This document shows, piece after piece, positions 17,539 to 28,200 of a DNA stretch of 64,000 nucleotides. Every line of letters begins with the position of its first letter. Position 1 is the first letter of the stretch. The position numbers and the translations under genes are program-made. This DNA is from Alphaproteobacteria bacterium (GTDB lineage: Bacteria; Pseudomonadota; Alphaproteobacteria; Rhodobacterales; Rhodobacteraceae), in NCBI GenBank assembly GCA_030425185.1, contig JAUIAU010000017.1, positions 1 through 64,000 on the forward strand. The letters run 5' to 3'. The notes beneath the pieces are model-generated. The model had not been told where the DNA came from and did not search any database. It was given only the letters and a program-made list of their open reading frames with translations.

Positions 17539-17841
17539 ATGGCACAGACCGGACAGAACTCGGCGCTCGAAGGCGTGCTCGTGGGATTGGGCGCGCTGAC
17601 GCTGGGCCTCTACTTCACCTTCCACGCCGTGCAGGGCGACGACGGCCTGTTCTCGCGCCTCCAGATCGAGGCCGAGGCCGAAGCCCTGCGCGCCGAGAAG
17701 GCCACGCTGGAGGCGGAACTGGCCAACCTGTCGAACCGCACCCGCCGCCTGTCCGACGCCTATCTCGACCTCGACCTGCTCGACGAACGCGTCCGCGCCG
17801 TGCTCGGCTACGTCCACCCCGACGACATCGTGGTGCAGTAG
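17539..17841 (+). CDS. ftsB: FtsB/DivIC-family septum formation initiator
   Basis: 100 residues. A single N-terminal membrane helix (about 11-31) is followed by a heptad-patterned coiled coil (about 40-75, IEAEAEALRAEKATLEAELANL), the layout of FtsB/DivIC. In the divisome it bridges FtsL and FtsQ in the periplasm. In Rhodobacteraceae this gene sits next to pdhA, as here, though a toxin-antitoxin pair now lies between. The conserved tail LDLLDERVRAVLGY is typical of the alphaproteobacterial version. Confidence 0.85.
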   Translation: MAQTGQNSALEGVLVGLGALTLGLYFTFHAVQGDDGLFSRLQIEAEAEALRAEKATLEAELANLSNRTRRLSDAYLDLDLLDERVRAVLGYVHPDDIVVQ

Positions 17842-17844
17842 GGG

Positions 17845-18234
17845 TCAGGGGGCGCGGACGCCGGCCAGGCCCGCAGCCGCCGCAGACGCGATCAGCCGCT
17901 TGTCGAAGGTCACGAAGCCCGTGCCACCCTCGGCCCGCCCCGCGTGCAGCGCATCGGCAAGGTCCATGCCCGCTTCGGCCCGGTCCAGCGCATCGGCCAC
18001 GCGGGCCGCATCCTCGACCGTGACGGTCGGAAGCCCCCCGAACGCACGCAGCGCACGCGCCACCTCCGCCCGCCCGAGGCCATAGGCGCTGCGCAGAACC
18101 CAGTCGGTTTCGAGAACGACCGTCACCGGCAGGTAGACCGCCTGCGTGTCGATCAGGGCGCGGGCGCGCGCTGCCTGTTCGGGATCGTCGCCGACGAGGT
18201 AACGCACGACGACGTTGGTGTCAGTCGCCAGCAT
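17845..18234 (-). CDS. vapC: VapC-type PIN-domain toxin
   Basis: 129 residues, a single PIN domain. The acidic metal-site residues are in place: D5 (LATDTNVVVR), E42 (VLETDWVL), D91 and D94 (GMDLADALHAG) and D111 (FVTFDKRL). VapC toxins are Mg2+-dependent RNases, often cutting initiator tRNA or rRNA. The N-terminus overlaps the 3' end of the antitoxin gene by 14 bp, the usual coupled arrangement. The stop lies 3 bp from the convergent ftsB stop. All catalytic residues are present, so the toxin is probably functional. Confidence 0.9.
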   Translation of the reverse strand: MLATDTNVVVRYLVGDDPEQAARARALIDTQAVYLPVTVVLETDWVLRSAYGLGRAEVARALRAFGGLPTVTVEDAARVADALDRAEAGMDLADALHAGRAEGGTGFVTFDKRLIASAAAAGLAGVRAP

Positions 18235-18487
18235 GCCGCCGCTGCGCCTCCGCCAGAACGGCAGCGTTCATCTCCTCGACGGACAGGGCCGCCTGCCCGT
18301 CCCGGGCCAGTGTGCCGAAGACCGCCTCCGGACGGGTCGGCGCGAAGGCCGGAGCCGGTTTCAGCAGCACCCCCTCCGCGGTCTCCTCGACCAACAGCCG
18401 GGTGCCGGGCCCCCAGCGCCGCGCGGCCCGGATCGCCTTCGGCAGGATGACCTGCCCTTTCGTGGATACCGTGGTCGTCGCGCTCAT
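18221..18487 (-). CDS. vapB: VapB-type AbrB/SpoVT antitoxin
   Basis: 88 residues. The N-terminus MSATTTVSTKGQVILPKAIR is a clear AbrB/SpoVT swapped-hairpin DNA-binding domain. The C-terminal part (about 45-88) is less ordered and would bind the VapC active site. GGAGGG lies 7 bp before the ATG at 18485-18487. The antitoxin-toxin complex normally represses its own promoter; direct repeats just upstream fit that. Confidence 0.9.
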   Translation of the reverse strand: MSATTTVSTKGQVILPKAIRAARRWGPGTRLLVEETAEGVLLKPAPAFAPTRPEAVFGTLARDGQAALSVEEMNAAVLAEAQRRHAGD

Positions 18488-18499
18488 GGAAGCCCTCCG

Positions 18500-18516
18500 G
18501 TAAGACAAACGTAAGA
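18500..18516. promoter_or_regulatory. Candidate VapB operator: direct repeat
   Basis: GTAAGA occurs at 18500-18505 and 18511-18516, eleven bases apart (one helical turn), immediately upstream of vapB. AbrB-type antitoxins bind such promoter-proximal repeats. No experimental support is available here. Confidence 0.35.
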
Positions 18517-18647
18517 TACGCATCTGCGCCGCCGTTGGCAATCACCCCCCCGCCCCCTGCGACGCCGTGCCCGGTGACGGTTGACGCAGCCCCCTGCTAC
18601 ACGGTAGTTCAACCTTAAACCATTTTCTGGCGCAGGGAGGCCCCGTA

Positions 18648-19667
18648 ATGGCACCACGCAAATCCGCCAAGCCGAACGTCTCGAAGGACGAGCTGCTCGC
18701 CTACTACCGCGAGATGCTGCTGATCCGCCGGTTCGAGGAAAAGGCCGGTCAGCTCTACGGCATGGGCCTGATCGGGGGCTTCTGCCACCTCTACATCGGG
18801 CAGGAAGCGGTCGTCGTGGGCCTCGAGGCCGCCGCCGAAGAAGGCGACAAGCGCATCACCTCCTACCGCGACCACGGCCACATGCTGGCCTGCGGGATGG
18901 ACCCGAAAGGCGTCATGGCCGAACTGACCGGGCGCGAGGGCGGCTATTCCCGCGGCAAGGGCGGCTCGATGCACATGTTCAGCCGCGAGAAGCACTTCTA
19001 CGGCGGCCACGGCATCGTCGGCGCGCAGGTGCCGCTCGGCGCGGGCCTCGCCTTTGCCGACAAGTACCTCGAGAACGGCCGCGTGACCTTCACCTATTTC
19101 GGCGACGGCGCCGCCAACCAGGGCCAGGTCTACGAGACCTTCAACATGGCCGCGCTCTGGAAGCTGCCGGTCATCTTCGTGATCGAGAACAACCAGTACG
19201 CCATGGGCACCGCGCAGGCGCGCTCGACCTCGTCGATGGACCTGCACGCCCGCGGCGAAGCCTTCGGCATCCCCGGCGAGATCGTCGACGGCATGGACGT
19301 GCTCGCGGTCAAGGCGGCTGGCGAGAAGGCCATCGCGCACTGCCGCTCGGGCGCGGGCCCCTACATCCTCGAGATCAAGACCTACCGCTACCGCGGCCAC
19401 TCGATGTCCGACCCGGCCAAGTACCGCACCCGCGAGGAAGTCCAGAAGATGCGCGAGGAGCGCGACCCGATCGAGGCGGTGCGCACCCTGCTGCTGACCG
19501 GCAGCCACGCGACAGAGGACGACCTCAAGGCCGTCGACAAGGAAATCAAGGCGATCGTCAACGAGGCCGCCGAGTTCGCCAAGGAAAGCCCGGAGCCCGC
19601 GGTCGAGGAGCTCTGGACCGACATCTACGCAGACGAGCTGCCGCAAGGCGCGGCCATCGAGGCCTGA
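18648..19667 (+). CDS. pdhA: Pyruvate dehydrogenase E1 component, alpha subunit
   Basis: 339 residues. With PdhB it forms the thiamine-diphosphate E1 that decarboxylates pyruvate and acetylates the lipoyl domain. Visible are [21 protein letters not shown] (N-terminal family motif), [24 protein letters not shown] and the ThDP motif [31 protein letters not shown]. The C-terminal [19 protein letters not shown] segment carries the phosphorylation-loop region known from mitochondrial enzymes. GGGAGG lies upstream of ATG. First gene of the pdhA-pdhB-pdhC operon. Confidence 0.96.
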   Translation: MAPRKSAKPNVSKDELLAYYREMLLIRRFEEKAGQLYGMGLIGGFCHLYIGQEAVVVGLEAAAEEGDKRITSYRDHGHMLACGMDPKGVMAELTGREGGYSRGKGGSMHMFSREKHFYGGHGIVGAQVPLGAGLAFADKYLENGRVTFTYFGDGAANQGQVYETFNMAALWKLPVIFVIENNQYAMGTAQARSTSSMDLHARGEAFGIPGEIVDGMDVLAVKAAGEKAIAHCRSGAGPYILEIKTYRYRGHSMSDPAKYRTREEVQKMREERDPIEAVRTLLLTGSHATEDDLKAVDKEIKAIVNEAAEFAKESPEPAVEELWTDIYADELPQGAAIEA

Positions 19668-19684
19668 GGGGGGAGACGACAGAC

Positions 19685-21049
19685 ATGGCAACCGAGATCC
19701 TGATGCCCGCCCTCTCTCCGACGATGGAAGAAGGCACCCTTGCCAAATGGCTGGTGAAGGAAGGCGACAGCGTGAACACCGGCGACATCCTCGCCGAGAT
19801 CGAGACCGACAAGGCCACGATGGAGTTCGAAGCCGTCGATGAAGGCGTGATCGGCAAGATCCTCGTGGCCGAGGGCACCGAGGGCGTGAAGGTCAACACG
19901 CCGATCGCGACCCTCGTGGGCGAGGACGGCGACAGCGCCGCCCCGGCCCCCGCCGCAGCCCCGGCCCCGGCCCCGGCCGCCGGGGCCCCCGCGCCCAGCG
20001 CCCCGGCCGCCCCGAAGCCCGCCGCCCCGCAACCGGCGGCCAGCCCCGATTACCCCGAGGGCACCGAGATGAAGACCTCGACCGTCCGCGAAGCCCTGCG
20101 CGACGCGATGGCCGAGGAAATGCGCCGCGATCCCAACGTGTTCCTGATGGGCGAGGAGGTGGCCGAGTACCAGGGCGCCTACAAGATCAGCCAGGGCCTG
20201 CTGGACGAGTTCGGCGGCAAGCGCGTCATCGACACCCCGATCACCGAGCATGGCTTCGCCGGCATCGGCGTCGGCGCGGCCTTCGGCGGCCTGCGCCCGA
20301 TCGTCGAGTTCATGACCTTCAACTTCGCGATGCAGGCCATCGACCAGATCATCAACTCGGCGGCCAAGACGCTCTACATGTCCGGCGGCCAGATGGGCTG
20401 CCCGATCGTGTTCCGCGGCCCGAACGGCGCCGCCGCCCGCGTGGGCGCGCAGCACAGCCAGGACTACGCGGCGTGGTACGCCCACATCCCCGGCCTGAAG
20501 GTCGTGCAGCCCTACTCGGCCGCCGACGCCAAGGGCCTGCTGAAATCCGCGATCCGCGATCCGAACCCGGTGATCTTCCTCGAGAACGAGATCCTCTACG
20601 GCCGCTCCTTCGAGGTGCCGGTGCTCGACGACTTCACCATCCCCTTCGGCAAGGCCCGGATCTGGCGCGAGGGCTCGGACGTCACCATCGTCAGCTTCGG
20701 CATCGGGATGCAGTACGCGCTCGAAGCCGCCGACAAGCTGGCGGAAGAGGGCATCTCGGCGGAAGTCATCGACCTGCGCACACTGCGCCCGATCGACTAT
20801 GACACCGTCATCGCCTCGGTGATGAAGACCAACCGCTGCGTCACCGTCGAGGAAGGCTTCCCCGTCGGCGCCATCGGCAACCACCTGTCGGCCACGATCA
20901 TGACCCGCGCCTTCGACTACCTCGACGCGCCGGTGATCAACTGCACCGGCAAGGACGTGCCCATGCCCTATGCCGCGAACCTCGAGAAGCTGGCCCTGAC
21001 GACCACCGCCGAGGTGATCGCCGCGGTCAAGCAAGTCACCTACCGCTGA
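19685..21049 (+). CDS. pdhB: Pyruvate dehydrogenase E1 beta subunit with N-terminal lipoyl domain
   Basis: 454 residues. A lipoyl domain (about 1-78) carries the lipoylated lysine in [15 protein letters not shown], then an Ala/Pro-rich flexible linker (about 83-122), then the E1-beta catalytic domain (about 130-454) with [34 protein letters not shown] split over its start, and [20 protein letters not shown]. Lipoylated E1-beta is a trait of alphaproteobacterial complexes, where it shares acyl transfer with E2. Its lipoyl domain is almost identical to that of the downstream pdhC. Confidence 0.96.
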   Translation: MATEILMPALSPTMEEGTLAKWLVKEGDSVNTGDILAEIETDKATMEFEAVDEGVIGKILVAEGTEGVKVNTPIATLVGEDGDSAAPAPAAAPAPAPAAGAPAPSAPAAPKPAAPQPAASPDYPEGTEMKTSTVREALRDAMAEEMRRDPNVFLMGEEVAEYQGAYKISQGLLDEFGGKRVIDTPITEHGFAGIGVGAAFGGLRPIVEFMTFNFAMQAIDQIINSAAKTLYMSGGQMGCPIVFRGPNGAAARVGAQHSQDYAAWYAHIPGLKVVQPYSAADAKGLLKSAIRDPNPVIFLENEILYGRSFEVPVLDDFTIPFGKARIWREGSDVTIVSFGIGMQYALEAADKLAEEGISAEVIDLRTLRPIDYDTVIASVMKTNRCVTVEEGFPVGAIGNHLSATIMTRAFDYLDAPVINCTGKDVPMPYAANLEKLALTTTAEVIAAVKQVTYR

Positions 21050-21060
21050 GGGAGAGAGAC

Positions 21061-22371
21061 ATGGCAACCGAGATCCTGATGCCCGCCCTCTCGCCGACGA
21101 TGGAAGAGGGCACGCTGGCCAAGTGGCTGGTCAAGGAAGGCGACACCGTCTCGTCCGGCGACGTGATGGCCGAGATCGAGACCGACAAGGCGACGATGGA
21201 GTTCGAAGCCGTCGATGACGGCGTGATCGGCAAGATCCTGATCGCCGAGGGCACCGAGGGCGTGAAGGTCAACACGCCCATCGCCCTGCTGCTGGAGGAG
21301 GGCGAAGACGCCTCCGCCGCCAGCGCGCCTGCGCCCGCCGCCGCACCCGCCGCCCCGGCCGAGGCCCCGAAGGCCGCAGCACCGGCAGCCGCCCCGGCCC
21401 CCGCCGCCCCCACGACCGCGAAGGGCGACCGCGTCTTCGCGACCCCGCTCGCCCGGCGCCTCGCCGCCGAGAAGGGTCTCGACCTGACCGCCGTCACCGG
21501 CACCGGTCCGCATGGCCGCATCGTCAAGGCCGACGTCCTCGCCGCCGGCCCGGCCACCGCCGCCGCGAAACCTGCCGCGGCCGCCCCGGCCGCAAGCGCG
21601 GCCGCGGCCCCCGCGCCCGCCGCCAAGGCGATGGCCTCCGGTCCCTCGACCGACGCGATCCTCAAGATGTACGAGGGCCGCGCCTACGAGGAAAAACCGC
21701 TCGACGGGATGCGCAAGACGATTGCCGCCCGCCTCACCGAGGCCAAGCAGACCATCCCGCACTTCTACCTGCGCCGCGACATCCAGCTCGACGCGCTGAT
21801 GAAGTTCCGCGGCCAGCTCAACGCCCAGCTCGAAGGGCGCGGCGTCAAGCTGTCGGTCAACGACTTCATCATCAAGGCCTGCGCCCTCGCGCTCCAGCAG
21901 GTGCCCGCCGCCAACGCCGTCTGGGCCGGTGACCGGGTGCTGCAGCTGAAGCCGTCCGATGTTGCGGTGGCTGTCGCCATCGAGGGCGGCCTCTTCACCC
22001 CGGTCCTCAAGGACGCGGAGATGAAGTCGCTCTCCGCCCTCTCGACCGAGATGAAGGACCTCGCCAAGCGGGCCCGCGACCGCAAGCTCGCCCCGCACGA
22101 GTACCAGGGCGGCACCTTCGCCATCTCGAACCTCGGCATGTTCGGCATCGACAACTTCGACGCCGTCATCAACCCGCCGCATGGCGCGATCCTCGCCGTC
22201 GGCGCGGGCGTGAAGAAACCGGTGGTGGGCAAGGACGGCGAACTGACCGTCGCCACGGTGATGAGCGTCACGCTCTCCGTCGATCACCGGGTCATCGACG
22301 GCGCCCTTGGCGCGGAACTGCTGACCGCGATCAAGGACAATCTGGAAAACCCGCTCGGCATGCTCGCCTGA
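21061..22371 (+). CDS. pdhC: Dihydrolipoamide acetyltransferase (E2) of pyruvate dehydrogenase
   Basis: 436 residues. One lipoyl domain (about 1-78, [14 protein letters not shown]), an Ala/Pro linker, the peripheral subunit-binding domain (about 125-160, [18 protein letters not shown]), a second linker and the catalytic core (about 210-436). The core ends with the active-site block [16 protein letters not shown] (His and Asp). It passes acetyl groups from the lipoyl arm to CoA and forms the scaffold of the complex. Starts 11 bp after pdhB; no E3 gene follows, so dihydrolipoamide dehydrogenase is elsewhere. Confidence 0.96.
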   Translation: MATEILMPALSPTMEEGTLAKWLVKEGDTVSSGDVMAEIETDKATMEFEAVDDGVIGKILIAEGTEGVKVNTPIALLLEEGEDASAASAPAPAAAPAAPAEAPKAAAPAAAPAPAAPTTAKGDRVFATPLARRLAAEKGLDLTAVTGTGPHGRIVKADVLAAGPATAAAKPAAAAPAASAAAAPAPAAKAMASGPSTDAILKMYEGRAYEEKPLDGMRKTIAARLTEAKQTIPHFYLRRDIQLDALMKFRGQLNAQLEGRGVKLSVNDFIIKACALALQQVPAANAVWAGDRVLQLKPSDVAVAVAIEGGLFTPVLKDAEMKSLSALSTEMKDLAKRARDRKLAPHEYQGGTFAISNLGMFGIDNFDAVINPPHGAILAVGAGVKKPVVGKDGELTVATVMSVTLSVDHRVIDGALGAELLTAIKDNLENPLGMLA

Positions 22372-22383
22372 GCCAGACCTCGG

Positions 22384-22428
22384 CCCGGACGCCCCGCGCG
22401 TCCGGGTCCCTGCCTGTCCCCGACAGGC
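22384..22428. terminator. Two hairpins between convergent pdhC and crotonase genes
   Basis: A perfect 9-bp stem (CCCGGACGC 22384-22392 with its complement 22398-22406) is followed by a 7-bp stem (GCCTGTC 22412-22418 with 22422-22428). Neither has a T-run, but both lie in the 58 bp between convergent stops and probably end transcription or protect RNA ends in both directions. Confidence 0.5.
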
Positions 22429-22429
22429 C

Positions 22430-23233
22430 TCAGCGGTAGACCGGCGCGCGCTTGCCCATCCGCGCCATGACCGTCTCGACCTGGTTGGGCGCGCCCATGA
22501 TCCGGGCCTGCAACACCGCCTCCAGCTTCAGACCTTCCGCGGCGCTCGCCCCGCCCCAGACCGCCGTCGCCAGCGCCTTCCCGGCGCGCACCGCGTCCGG
22601 CGACTGTCCCGCGAACTCGTCGGCCAGCGCCCGTGCCGCGGCCAGCGGATCGTCCGCCACCCGCGTCACCAGCCCGGCCTCCGCCGCCTCCGTTCCCGAC
22701 AGCACCCGCGCCGTCAGGATCAGCTCCAGCGCCCGGTCCATCGGCATCAGCCGGGGCAGGCTCAGGCTGAGCCCCATGTCCGGGATCAGCCCCCAGCGCG
22801 CTTCCATGATCGACAACCGCGCACCCGGCGCCGCGATCCGGAAATCGCAGCCCAGCGCGATCTGCATCCCCGCGCCGAAACACACGCCCTCGATCGCCGC
22901 GATCACCGGTACCGGCAGATCGCGCCACACTTTCGCGGGCTTCTGGAAGCGGTTGGCGGTCTCGCCCTCGGGCAGGTCCAGCACCTCGGCCTTCAGCGCG
23001 TCGAGCTGTCCGGCCATCGCCATCAGCGTCCCGGTGTCGATCCCCGCGCAGAACTCACCGCCCGCGCCCGTCAGCACCACCGCCCGCAGACCCGGGGCAG
23101 CGGCCAATGCCTCGCCTGCCGCGGTCAGCGCGTCGAGCATCTCCAGCGTGACGGCGTTCTTCTTCTCGGGCCGCGCCAGCCGCACCTCCGCGACCGGACC
23201 CTCGGCCCCCGTCACCTCGATCAGATCCGCCAT
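22430..23233 (-). CDS. Crotonase / enoyl-CoA hydratase family protein
   Basis: 267 residues with the crotonase fold. The oxyanion-hole segments are AVVLTGAGGEFCAGIDTGTL and IAAIEGVCFGAGMQIALGCDFRIA; the later ARLSIMEARWGLIPDMGLSLSL block matches crotonases in which the second acidic residue is Asp (WGLIPDMG), as in dienoyl-CoA isomerase-like members rather than the classic hydratase with two Glu. It acts on an unknown acyl-CoA, probably in fatty-acid or branched-chain degradation. No operon partner on this strand upstream; cysE starts beyond a 74-bp gap. Confidence 0.85.
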   Translation of the reverse strand: MADLIEVTGAEGPVAEVRLARPEKKNAVTLEMLDALTAAGEALAAAPGLRAVVLTGAGGEFCAGIDTGTLMAMAGQLDALKAEVLDLPEGETANRFQKPAKVWRDLPVPVIAAIEGVCFGAGMQIALGCDFRIAAPGARLSIMEARWGLIPDMGLSLSLPRLMPMDRALELILTARVLSGTEAAEAGLVTRVADDPLAAARALADEFAGQSPDAVRAGKALATAVWGGASAAEGLKLEAVLQARIMGAPNQVETVMARMGKRAPVYR

Positions 23234-23307
23234 GCCCGCGCCCTCCCCCGGTTCAGTCGCGCGCAGCGTCGCGGACCGGGGGGACAGGCGTCAATCGCGA
23301 CCCGGCG

Positions 23308-24123
23308 TCAGTCGCGCCGAACGAAGCGATGGTCCATGCTGCGCGCGGGCTGGGCGCAGCCCGCCTCGCCGACGATCCGGGCCGGGATCCCCGCCACCGT
23401 GGTGCAGGGCGGAACTTCCTCCAGCACGACCGACCCGGCCGCGACCCGCGAGCAGGCCCCGACCCGGATATTGCCCAGAACCTTCGCCCCCGCGCCGATC
23501 AGCACGCCGTCGCCGATCTTCGGATGCCGGTCCTCTTCTTCCTTGCCGGTGCCGCCCAGCGTGACCGAGTGCAGCATAGAGACGTTGTCGCCCACGACCG
23601 CCGTCTCGCCGATCACGATGGAATGGGCGTGGTCGATCATGATGCCCTGCCCGATCCGCGCCGCCGGGTGGATGTCCACCCCGAACACCTCCGAGACGCG
23701 CATCTGGATGAAGTACGCCAGGTCCCGCCGCCCCTCGCGCCAGAGCCAGTTCCCGACGCGGTAGGCCTGCACGGCCTGGAAACCCTTGAAATACAAGAGC
23801 GGCTGCAGGAACCGGTGGCAGGCCGGATCACGGTCGTAGACCGCCACGATATCGGCCCGCGCCGCCTGGCCGAGCCCCGGATCGGCGGCATAGGCCTCGT
23901 CCGCGATCTCGCGCACCAGCTGCTCGCTCATCTCGCCGGAGGCCAGCTTCTGCGCGATCCGGTAGGCCAGCGCCTGCTCCAGAGAGCCGTGATGCAGCAC
24001 GCAGGCATGCACGAGCCCGCCCAGCAGCGGCTCGTCCGCCACCGCCATCCGTGCCTCTTCCGTGATCCGGTGCCAGACCGGGTCCACACTTGCCAGGTCG
24101 GGGCGTCGCTTGGCCATGGGCAT
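23308..24123 (-). CDS. cysE: Serine O-acetyltransferase
   Basis: 271 residues. Makes O-acetylserine from serine and acetyl-CoA for cysteine synthesis. An N-terminal helical SATase domain (about 1-140) ends in CHRFLQPLLYFKGFQAVQAYR, followed by a left-handed beta helix of hexapeptide repeats with IDHAHSIVIGETAVVGDN (catalytic His and Asp) and GAGAKVLGNIRVG. The C-terminal tail (SMDHRF) would hold the feedback-inhibition region. The start may be 24123 or the Met two codons later. cysE beside the g15 end of the GTA cluster is a conserved arrangement in Rhodobacterales. Confidence 0.94.
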   Translation of the reverse strand: MPMAKRRPDLASVDPVWHRITEEARMAVADEPLLGGLVHACVLHHGSLEQALAYRIAQKLASGEMSEQLVREIADEAYAADPGLGQAARADIVAVYDRDPACHRFLQPLLYFKGFQAVQAYRVGNWLWREGRRDLAYFIQMRVSEVFGVDIHPAARIGQGIMIDHAHSIVIGETAVVGDNVSMLHSVTLGGTGKEEEDRHPKIGDGVLIGAGAKVLGNIRVGACSRVAAGSVVLEEVPPCTTVAGIPARIVGEAGCAQPARSMDHRFVRRD

Positions 24124-24185
24124 CCATCCGTTCGCTGCGTCTTGTCCCGCCCCTACATATACTGTCGCCACCGAAATATCCACGC

Positions 24186-24488
24186 TCAGCGCCGTGATCT
24201 GCGCCCGCCCCGCACCGCCTGCTCGGTCTGCCAGTCGAGGAGGCCCGCGCAGACCGCGCCCAGCCGCGCGATGCCGCCCGCCTCGGCCCGGAACGGCCGC
24301 AGGCTCGACGGCACCACCAGCGCCAGCACGCCCGGCCATTCCGACCGCGCGCCCATCCGCTTCGCCCCGCAGTCCTGCGCATGGGCCAGCATGCACCACG
24401 CCCGCACCGCGCCCGCCCAGCGGTCTGGCTCCACCTCCTCCAGCGCCACCGCCATCCGCAGGAGATCGTCGAGCACCACCTGCCGCAT
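24186..24488 (-). CDS. Small ORF at the distal end of the GTA cluster
   Basis: 100 residues. Starts MRQVVLDDLLRMAVALEEVEPDRWAGAV, contains WCMLAHAQDCGAKRMGAR and ends in basic residues (RGGRRSRR). Its ATG overlaps the stop of the DUF2793 gene as TGATG, so it is translationally coupled and very likely made with the GTA. It has no membrane segment. Similar short proteins follow g15 in other Rhodobacteraceae clusters as far as I recall, but I cannot assign a role. Confidence 0.6.
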   Translation of the reverse strand: MRQVVLDDLLRMAVALEEVEPDRWAGAVRAWCMLAHAQDCGAKRMGARSEWPGVLALVVPSSLRPFRAEAGGIARLGAVCAGLLDWQTEQAVRGGRRSRR

Positions 24489-25201
24489 CAGACCGCCTCC
24501 GGCAGGTCGAGCACCGCCCGGTGCACCGCGAACCGCACCGACCCGCCCGCGAAAACGCCGCCCTCGGCGGTCAGCCGCAGCGCGGTGTCGCCGTAATAGG
24601 TCACCGGCGTCCCCGTCAGCCCCCGCCCCCAGGCGTTCAGCGACAGGCCCAGCCCGCTGCCATAGCGGTCGTCCGAGCCCGCGACCCCCAGCCGCCAGCT
24701 GCCCAGCGTGCCGGTGATCGCCCCGGTCACCCGGCAGGTGATCCCGAGGACCAATGACTGCGCCGGGATCGGCACCGCCGTGTCGCTGGTCGCCCCCGCC
24801 CCGATGACGTGATCGAACTCGACGATGTCCCAGCGCAGCGCCGCGCCCGACAGCCCCTCCGCCGCGGCCCGCACCCGCCACGCGGTCCCGTCGAAGACGA
24901 CCGGCGCGCCCTCGCTGGCCAGCCACGCCTGCCAGCCGGTCTCCGGGGTCACGAAGTCCCAGCCCCCGTTCAGCCAGACCGCGAGGCGCCCCGCCTGCCC
25001 GGCCCAGGCACTGACCGCGCCCGCGGGCACCGCCCAGACCTGCCCCTCCGCCGCGGCCCCCGGCGGGAGAGTCACCGCCGCCGATTGCAGCACCAGCTGC
25101 CCCAGCGCGTCCAGCCGCGCGAAGGCCTCGTTCACCGTGACATGTTTCTGCGCCTGCCCGCCCTCCACAAGCGGCAGGCCAAGCCGTGCGGTTTCACCCA
25201 T
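24488..25201 (-). CDS. DUF2793 protein of the GTA cluster (putative fibre/spike)
   Basis: 237 residues. The N-terminus (LGLPLVEGGQAQKHVTVNEAFARLDAL) is the diagnostic DUF2793 segment, followed by EGQVWAVPAGA, WDFVTPETGWQAWLASEG and a beta-rich C-terminal half (about 120-237) reading like a small carbohydrate-binding sandwich. In Rhodobacterales such proteins accompany GTAs and prophages and are thought to be receptor-contacting fibres or spikes. A textbook AAGGAGG lies 6 bp before the ATG. It overlaps the end of g15 by 8 bp, so it belongs to the transcript. The fibre/spike role is inferred. Confidence 0.8.
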   Translation of the reverse strand: MGETARLGLPLVEGGQAQKHVTVNEAFARLDALGQLVLQSAAVTLPPGAAAEGQVWAVPAGAVSAWAGQAGRLAVWLNGGWDFVTPETGWQAWLASEGAPVVFDGTAWRVRAAAEGLSGAALRWDIVEFDHVIGAGATSDTAVPIPAQSLVLGITCRVTGAITGTLGSWRLGVAGSDDRYGSGLGLSLNAWGRGLTGTPVTYYGDTALRLTAEGGVFAGGSVRFAVHRAVLDLPEAV

Positions 25202-28200
25202 TGAACGTCCTCCTTGCCGGAACACCGGGCCCGACCCGGTCCGAGACCTGCGCCACCGCGACCTCGAAAGGTCCGGCGATCCCATCCTCCGCCTGCATCG
25301 CCGCGCTGTAGACCCAGCCCGGCGCGCCGACCTCCACGACCCGCCGGACCGCCCCGCCGACGCTGACCTCGACCCGGTAGAGCTCCGCCGCCTCGCCCAG
25401 CGGCACCTCGCCCGCGTCCCAGCGGTCGCCGTCGATCCGCGTCCGCCGCACCCAGCTCACGGCCAGGTCGCCCCCCGCCCGGCGCCCGCGCAGATGCGCC
25501 GGCGCATAGGGCCGCAAGCCCCGCCCCTCGAAGGCGTGCGCTGCATGGACATAGCTCGGGTCGTCATAGCCCCGCCCGGCGGGCCCGATCCGGTAGTGCC
25601 GGACATAGCCGCGCGCCGAGGCCGCCAGCGTCAGCTGTTCCAGCCCCGCCTCCAGCGCCACGACCCAGCTGCCCGCCGCCCGCACCGCGCGCATCTCGGG
25701 CTCCGAGCCGAGCTGCCCCCGCAACCGCCCGGACAACTCCCACAGGTCCGGCGCCACCGGCACGATGTCGCGCGCCTGGAACAGCTCCCAGCCGCCCGGA
25801 TCGCCGTCCCCGATGGCAAACAGGTTCGCGCCGCGCAGGACCTGCTCGGTGCTCCGGGCGGTCAGCCCGCCGCCCGTCACCCGCACCCGCAGCGCAGGCC
25901 CCCGGTCCCAGCGCCCCGGCGCGGCAGCGGCCAGCGCGGTCTCCGTCACGCCGACGACCGCGCCGCGCGCGATGGACCGCTCGAAGGCATAGCCCGCGTC
26001 CTCGCCCGAGGCCCAGACCTGCACCGCGCCGGGCCACGGATCGGCGGCGACGGCGAGGTGCGGCGCGTGCGGCACCTCCTCGCCGGTGATCACCGGCAGG
26101 TCGAGGAACAGCGGCAGCACCGGCACCGGCGGCACGAAGGCCGCGAGGCTCGCCGCCTCCTCCTCGCTCTCGACCGGCTCCCAGACCGACGGCTCGACCC
26201 GCACCCCCTCCAGCAGCCGCGCGCCCGTGGTCTCGACCCGGTCGACCCGGAACAGCGCCGCGTCGCCCTCCAGCCGGATCAGGTCGCCCGGCCCCACCGC
26301 CAGCGACGGCGGCACCGCCAGCCGGACACCGTCCCGCGCCACCCGCGCCTCGGCCAGCCAGCGCTCGGCCAGCGCCCGGCCCTCGGCGACGGTCAGTGCC
26401 AGCGGCACCTCGCTGTCCGCGACCCCCACGCCCGGATCGCCGGGCAGGATCGCCTCCGCGGTGCGCGTCGCGTAGTCGCCGCCCGCATCGGTGAAGCTGA
26501 CCCGCACCCGGCCTGCCATCTCGGCCTCGGCGGCGCGGCTCCGCTCGACGTCCGCGTCGAGGCGCGCGTCCGCCACCAGGTCGTCCGGCCCGATCCCGAT
26601 CACCGGCCGCGCCCGCCGGGTGCGGAACACCAGCACCCCCTCGCGCTCGATCACGTCGAGGCCATGCGCCACCACAAGCTGCTGCAACACCGCCCGCGCC
26701 GGCCCCGCCGTCGCCACGGTCAGCCCGCGCACGAGGCCATGCACCTCGCGCACGTCCACCCTGTTCCGCGGCACGCCTGCCGCCGCGCACAGCTCCAGGA
26801 TCACCGCCCCCAGTTCCTCGGCCGCCGTCCGCCCGGTCAGCCAGTGTCCCCGCCCATGGTTCACCCCGTCCGCCCACAGGGCCGAGTTGTTCGGAAAGGC
26901 CGGCCAGGGCCGCGTGTCCCAGGCCCAGACATGGGTGCGCCCGAGGTCCAGCATCGGCCCGCCATAGACCGACGAGACCGGGTTGCGCCCCGGCTCGGCC
27001 CAGTGTTCGAGGATCGCCCGCAGGTACCGCGCCTGGATCAGGTCGTCGCGCCGCCCGTCGGAATGCACCGGCAGCGCGCTCTCCGACGACAACAGGTCGA
27101 GGAACTTGTTCGGCTGGTTCGTCGCCTTGTCGAGCGCCGCACAGCCGATCTCGATGAACCAGATCGGCTTCATCTCGGGCACCCACGCCGTCGGCGCGGC
27201 CTGCCGCACCCCGCCGAGGCGCGGATGATGCGCCGAGCCCCACCAGCCCCGCAGGTCCTTGTAGCGGAAGACCCAGTCCTCGCCATGCGCGCCGTCCGTG
27301 ATCGGCGTGCGCCGCTGCGCCGTCCGCGCGGCGTCGTCGGCGTAATACCAGTCGTAGCCCTCGCCGCCCTCGATCCCGGCCTTCAGCGCGGCAAGGTCCC
27401 ACACCGCCACCGCGCCGCCCCCGGCGTCGAGGTGCTCCGTCCCGTCGCGCCAGTCGGTCAGCGGCATGTAGTTGTCGATCCCGACGAAATCGATGTCCGG
27501 ATGCGCCCAGAGATCGTCCAGCGGGAACAGCACGTCGCCCGATCCGTCCTGCGGGTGATAGCCGAAATACTCCGACCAGTCGGCGGCATAGCCGATCTTC
27601 ACCCCCGGCCCCAGCAGGGCGCGCACCTCGTCCGCCAGCGCACACAGGCCCGCGACCCCGGGGAAACTGCCGCCCGCCCCCCGGATCTGCGTCAGCCCGC
27701 GCATTTCCGAGCCGATGCAGAACGCGTCCACGGTGACCCCCGACGCCGCGCAGAGCGCCGCCTGGTGCAGGATGAACCGCCGGTAGGACCACTCCTCCGG
27801 CCCGGCATAGCTCACCACCCCGTCGCCGATCCCGAAATCCGCCGCGCGACAGGTCCCGAAGAAGGCCGCCACCTGCGCCTCCGCCGCTGCCGTCCCGTCG
27901 GGCGAGCCCGGCCGCCCCGGCGCCGCCTCCAGCGTGATCCGCCCGCGCCACGGCAGCACCGGCTGATCGGCTGCCCCGCTCCACGGGTCTCCAAGCCCGT
28001 TCCCCGGCATCACCTCCATCAGGATGAACGGGTAATAGACCACCCCCGGCCCGCCCGCCGCCGCCATCGCCCTGAGCGCCTCGATCACCGCCGCATCCGC
28101 CGGCGTGCCGCCGTAGACCGGGCGGTCCTCCAGCCGCCCGATCTCGGGACAGCCCGCGCGCCCGCGCCCCGACACCGACCACGGCATCGCCGCCGCGTCG

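Noticed and set aside
18581-18603. TTGACG upstream of pdhA as a promoter
   Set aside because: The -35 is good, but no -10 sequence is convincing at 16-18 bp spacing, so it is not listed as a feature.
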